From the NCBI GenBank assembly GCA_009699645.1, contig WLNU01000036.1, positions 1 through 9,815 of the forward strand: DNA of 9,815 bases, written 5' to 3'. This DNA comes from Actinomycetota bacterium. Lineage in GTDB: Bacteria > Actinomycetota > Actinomycetes > Nanopelagicales > Nanopelagicaceae. Numbering within the stretch: position 1 is the first letter of the stretch; each line of letters begins with the position of its first letter. Below, piece by piece: positions 8,536-9,815 of this stretch. The translations under genes and the position numbers were made by a program. Under the pieces are notes generated by a model. That model did not search any database, had not been told where the DNA came from, and was given only the letters and a program-made list of their open reading frames with translations.

Positions 8536-9111
8536 CTAGGTATTAAAAGCACTCTGAGTTCGCTCGAGACCCTGCGTTATTAACGATTCAACAACATCTG
8601 CCCCGCGCACAATAAACTCGCCTACATCCTTCTGCTCGATCTTTGAAAATGCTTTAAGAACAAAGTCAGCTGGATCCTGCTGACCCATTGGCCGTCCAAT
8701 TCCTAAACGCACTCGGAAATAGTCGGGTGTATCAAAGGCTGAAGTCATTGATTTAAGTCCGTTATGGCCATTATCTCCACCGGCAAACTTGCTACGTATT
8801 GTAGAAAAACCTATATCAAGCTCGTCATGAAGGGCGATGATATTTTGTGTTTCAACAGAGTAGAAATTAGCAAGAGCTTTAATCGGCCCGCCGCTCTCAT
8901 TCATGTAGCCCTTAGACTTTGCAAGAATGATTGATTGAACGTTCTCACCAACACCTAATTTATATGCGGCAATCTCTGTGCGGGACTTATGTGATGATAA
9001 TTTGATGCTATGACGACGAATAAGCTCGTCTATGACCATCTGTCCTATGTTGTGACGGGTGGCAGAGTATTGATCGCCCGGGTTACCAAGCCCCACTACC
9101 AACCACGTCAT
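8536..9111 (-). CDS. pth: Peptidyl-tRNA hydrolase
   Basis: Pth cleaves the ester bond of peptidyl-tRNAs that drop off ribosomes, recycling tRNA; it is normally essential and cytoplasmic. The 191-residue protein is the usual length. It shows GLGNPG (7-12) with Asn10, Tyr15, the catalytic His20 in TRHNIG, Asn71 in YMNESG, Asp96 in HDELDI (counterpart of E. coli Asp93) and GGDNGHNGLKS with Asn117 (counterpart of Asn114), then YFRVRLGIGRP. All catalytic and substrate-binding positions are present. The ATG at 9109-9111 begins exactly at the family N-terminus (MTWLVVGLGNPG). It has no obvious Shine-Dalgarno and lies 17 bases downstream of the rplY stop, so it is probably co-transcribed and coupled with rplY, a common pairing in bacteria. 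Its TAG stop lies three bases from the end of convergent ppc, and no terminator is visible there. Confidence 0.96.
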   Translation of the reverse strand: MTWLVVGLGNPGDQYSATRHNIGQMVIDELIRRHSIKLSSHKSRTEIAAYKLGVGENVQSIILAKSKGYMNESGGPIKALANFYSVETQNIIALHDELDIGFSTIRSKFAGGDNGHNGLKSMTSAFDTPDYFRVRLGIGRPMGQQDPADFVLKAFSKIEQKDVGEFIVRGADVVESLITQGLERTQSAFNT

Positions 9112-9128
9112 AACGGTAATCGTAAGGG

Positions 9129-9761
9129 TTAAGCGTCCTTCTTCTCTGCATCAGCTCCAGCTGCTGCATCGGCTCCAGCTGCTGCATCGGCTGCCACGGC
9201 TACTGGTGCTACTTCTTCAACGATAGTTGAGCGCTCTGATACGTGAACAACGATCATCTTTACATCTGATTCGAGTTCAACGCCTGCTGGCAGAACTACA
9301 TCGCCTGCATACAGTGATGTACCGGCTGCAAGGCCAGTGATATCGAGCTCTAGGAAGTTAGGGATTGCAGTTGCCTCAACGCGCACCTCAATCGTGTTGT
9401 TTACATGCTCAAGTACACCATCGCGATCATGCTCACCGATTGCATGGACAGGAACAGAAACGACAACTTTTTCTCCACGACGAACAAGAACCAAGTCGAT
9501 GTGCTCGAGGATCTGCTTAAGTGGATGGCGAACAATCGCCTTTGGAAGTGTGAGCTCCGTCTTTCCATCGATAACGATGTCGAGCAAAACGTTTGACTGC
9601 TTCAGAGCAACGCCAAGTTCGCGTGCTGGCAGTGTGATGTGCTGTGGCTTTTCACCGTGACCGTAGATAACGGCAGGAACTAAACCATCGCGACGTGCAC
9701 GACGTGATGCGCCCTTACCAAATTCGGTACGAACAACACCGTTGATAGTGATCTCTGCCAT
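9129..9761 (-). CDS. rplY: 50S ribosomal protein L25, CTC/TL5 type
   Basis: L25 binds 5S rRNA in the large ribosomal subunit; the longer two-domain CTC form is linked to general stress in several bacteria. The 210-residue protein fits the two-domain type. The N-terminal L25 domain (about 1-95) includes RTEFGKGASRRARRDGLVPAVIYG and a HITLPAREL stretch. The C-terminal TL5/CTC beta domain (about 96-185) contains IPNFLELDITGL and VVLPAGVELESD. The protein ends in a low-complexity Ala/Asp/Gly tail (two ADAAAG units) and EKKDA. The ATG at 9759-9761 has a strong ribosome site AGAGGAG at 9771-9777, nine bases upstream, the best in its operon. pth follows after 17 bases. Codon choice resembles the neighbours and no damage is seen. 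Confidence 0.95.
   Translation of the reverse strand: MAEITINGVVRTEFGKGASRRARRDGLVPAVIYGHGEKPQHITLPARELGVALKQSNVLLDIVIDGKTELTLPKAIVRHPLKQILEHIDLVLVRRGEKVVVSVPVHAIGEHDRDGVLEHVNNTIEVRVEATAIPNFLELDITGLAAGTSLYAGDVVLPAGVELESDVKMIVVHVSERSTIVEEVAPVAVAADAAAGADAAAGADAEKKDA
9154..9189 (-). repeat. Two perfect 18-bp tandem copies in the rplY tail
   Basis: Two identical, directly adjacent 18-base units (GCTCCAGCTGCTGCATCG on the plus strand; 9154-9171 and 9172-9189) lie in frame near the 3' end of rplY and encode repeated ADAAAG in the disordered tail. Partial copies flank them on both sides. Being a multiple of three, copy-number change by slippage would lengthen or shorten the tail without a frameshift. 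Confidence 0.85.
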
Positions 9762-9815
9762 TTTGAATTACTCCTCTAGTGAAAACTTCGGTTTGAACAC
9801 AAAGTTCCAGTAAGG
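9762..9815 (-). promoter_or_regulatory. rplY leader with ribosome binding site
   Basis: The last 54 bases of the window are upstream of rplY. They contain the AGAGGAG ribosome site (9771-9777). No standard sigma70 promoter is evident. A GGAAC (9804-9808 read on the minus strand) followed 17 bases later by GTT loosely resembles an ECF-sigma promoter, but a match this short is expected by chance fairly often. Whether the gene beyond the edge is prs, as in many actinobacteria, cannot be seen. Confidence 0.4.

Noticed and set aside
9782..9794. Tiny AAAC-TTCG-GTTT hairpin upstream of rplY
   Set aside because: A 4-bp AT-rich stem is too weak to call as a structure or terminator without conservation.

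Overview
The window looks like a chromosomal housekeeping segment from an actinobacterium. Two things point there. The genes sit close together in the order rplY-pth / mfd-lipoprotein-mazG-eno, a neighbourhood that I recall as broadly conserved in Actinobacteria. Base composition is moderate by eye (a little under half G+C), with very short or overlapping gene junctions, which would suit a small streamlined lineage such as freshwater acI (Nanopelagicales-like) better than a high-GC soil actinomycete. The lineage is inference: no rRNA or other marker is present.

Layout from left to right. On the minus strand are the first 300 codons of enolase (eno, cut by the left edge), a MazG-type NTP pyrophosphohydrolase, a small SurA-N-like lipoprotein and the transcription-repair coupling factor Mfd. 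Mfd, the lipoprotein and mazG are transcribed in that order toward eno, with a 1-base stop/start overlap and then a 9-base gap, so they probably form one translationally coupled operon. Eno has an 80-base upstream gap with its own candidate promoter. A 106-base divergent region then separates mfd from ppc, the only plus-strand gene, which encodes a full-length phosphoenolpyruvate carboxylase. Three bases after the ppc stop codon, the convergent minus-strand peptidyl-tRNA hydrolase gene (pth) ends; it lies 17 bases downstream of the gene for ribosomal protein L25/CTC (rplY). The last 54 bases are the rplY leader.

Functionally the block mixes translation quality control (L25, Pth), DNA repair coupled to transcription (Mfd), nucleotide-pool cleaning (MazG), an uncharacterised envelope lipoprotein and two enzymes around phosphoenolpyruvate: enolase makes it and PEP carboxylase turns it into oxaloacetate.

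I found no mobile element, CRISPR array, tRNA, rRNA, prophage, toxin-antitoxin pair or defence gene. Nothing supports a novel multi-gene system. The points worth a second look are modest: a GC-rich leader hairpin with an alternative pairing before mfd, a MazG whose second half has lost its metal-binding motif, a chaperone-like lipoprotein coupled to mfd, a near-zero convergent junction, and a short in-frame tandem repeat in the L25 tail.
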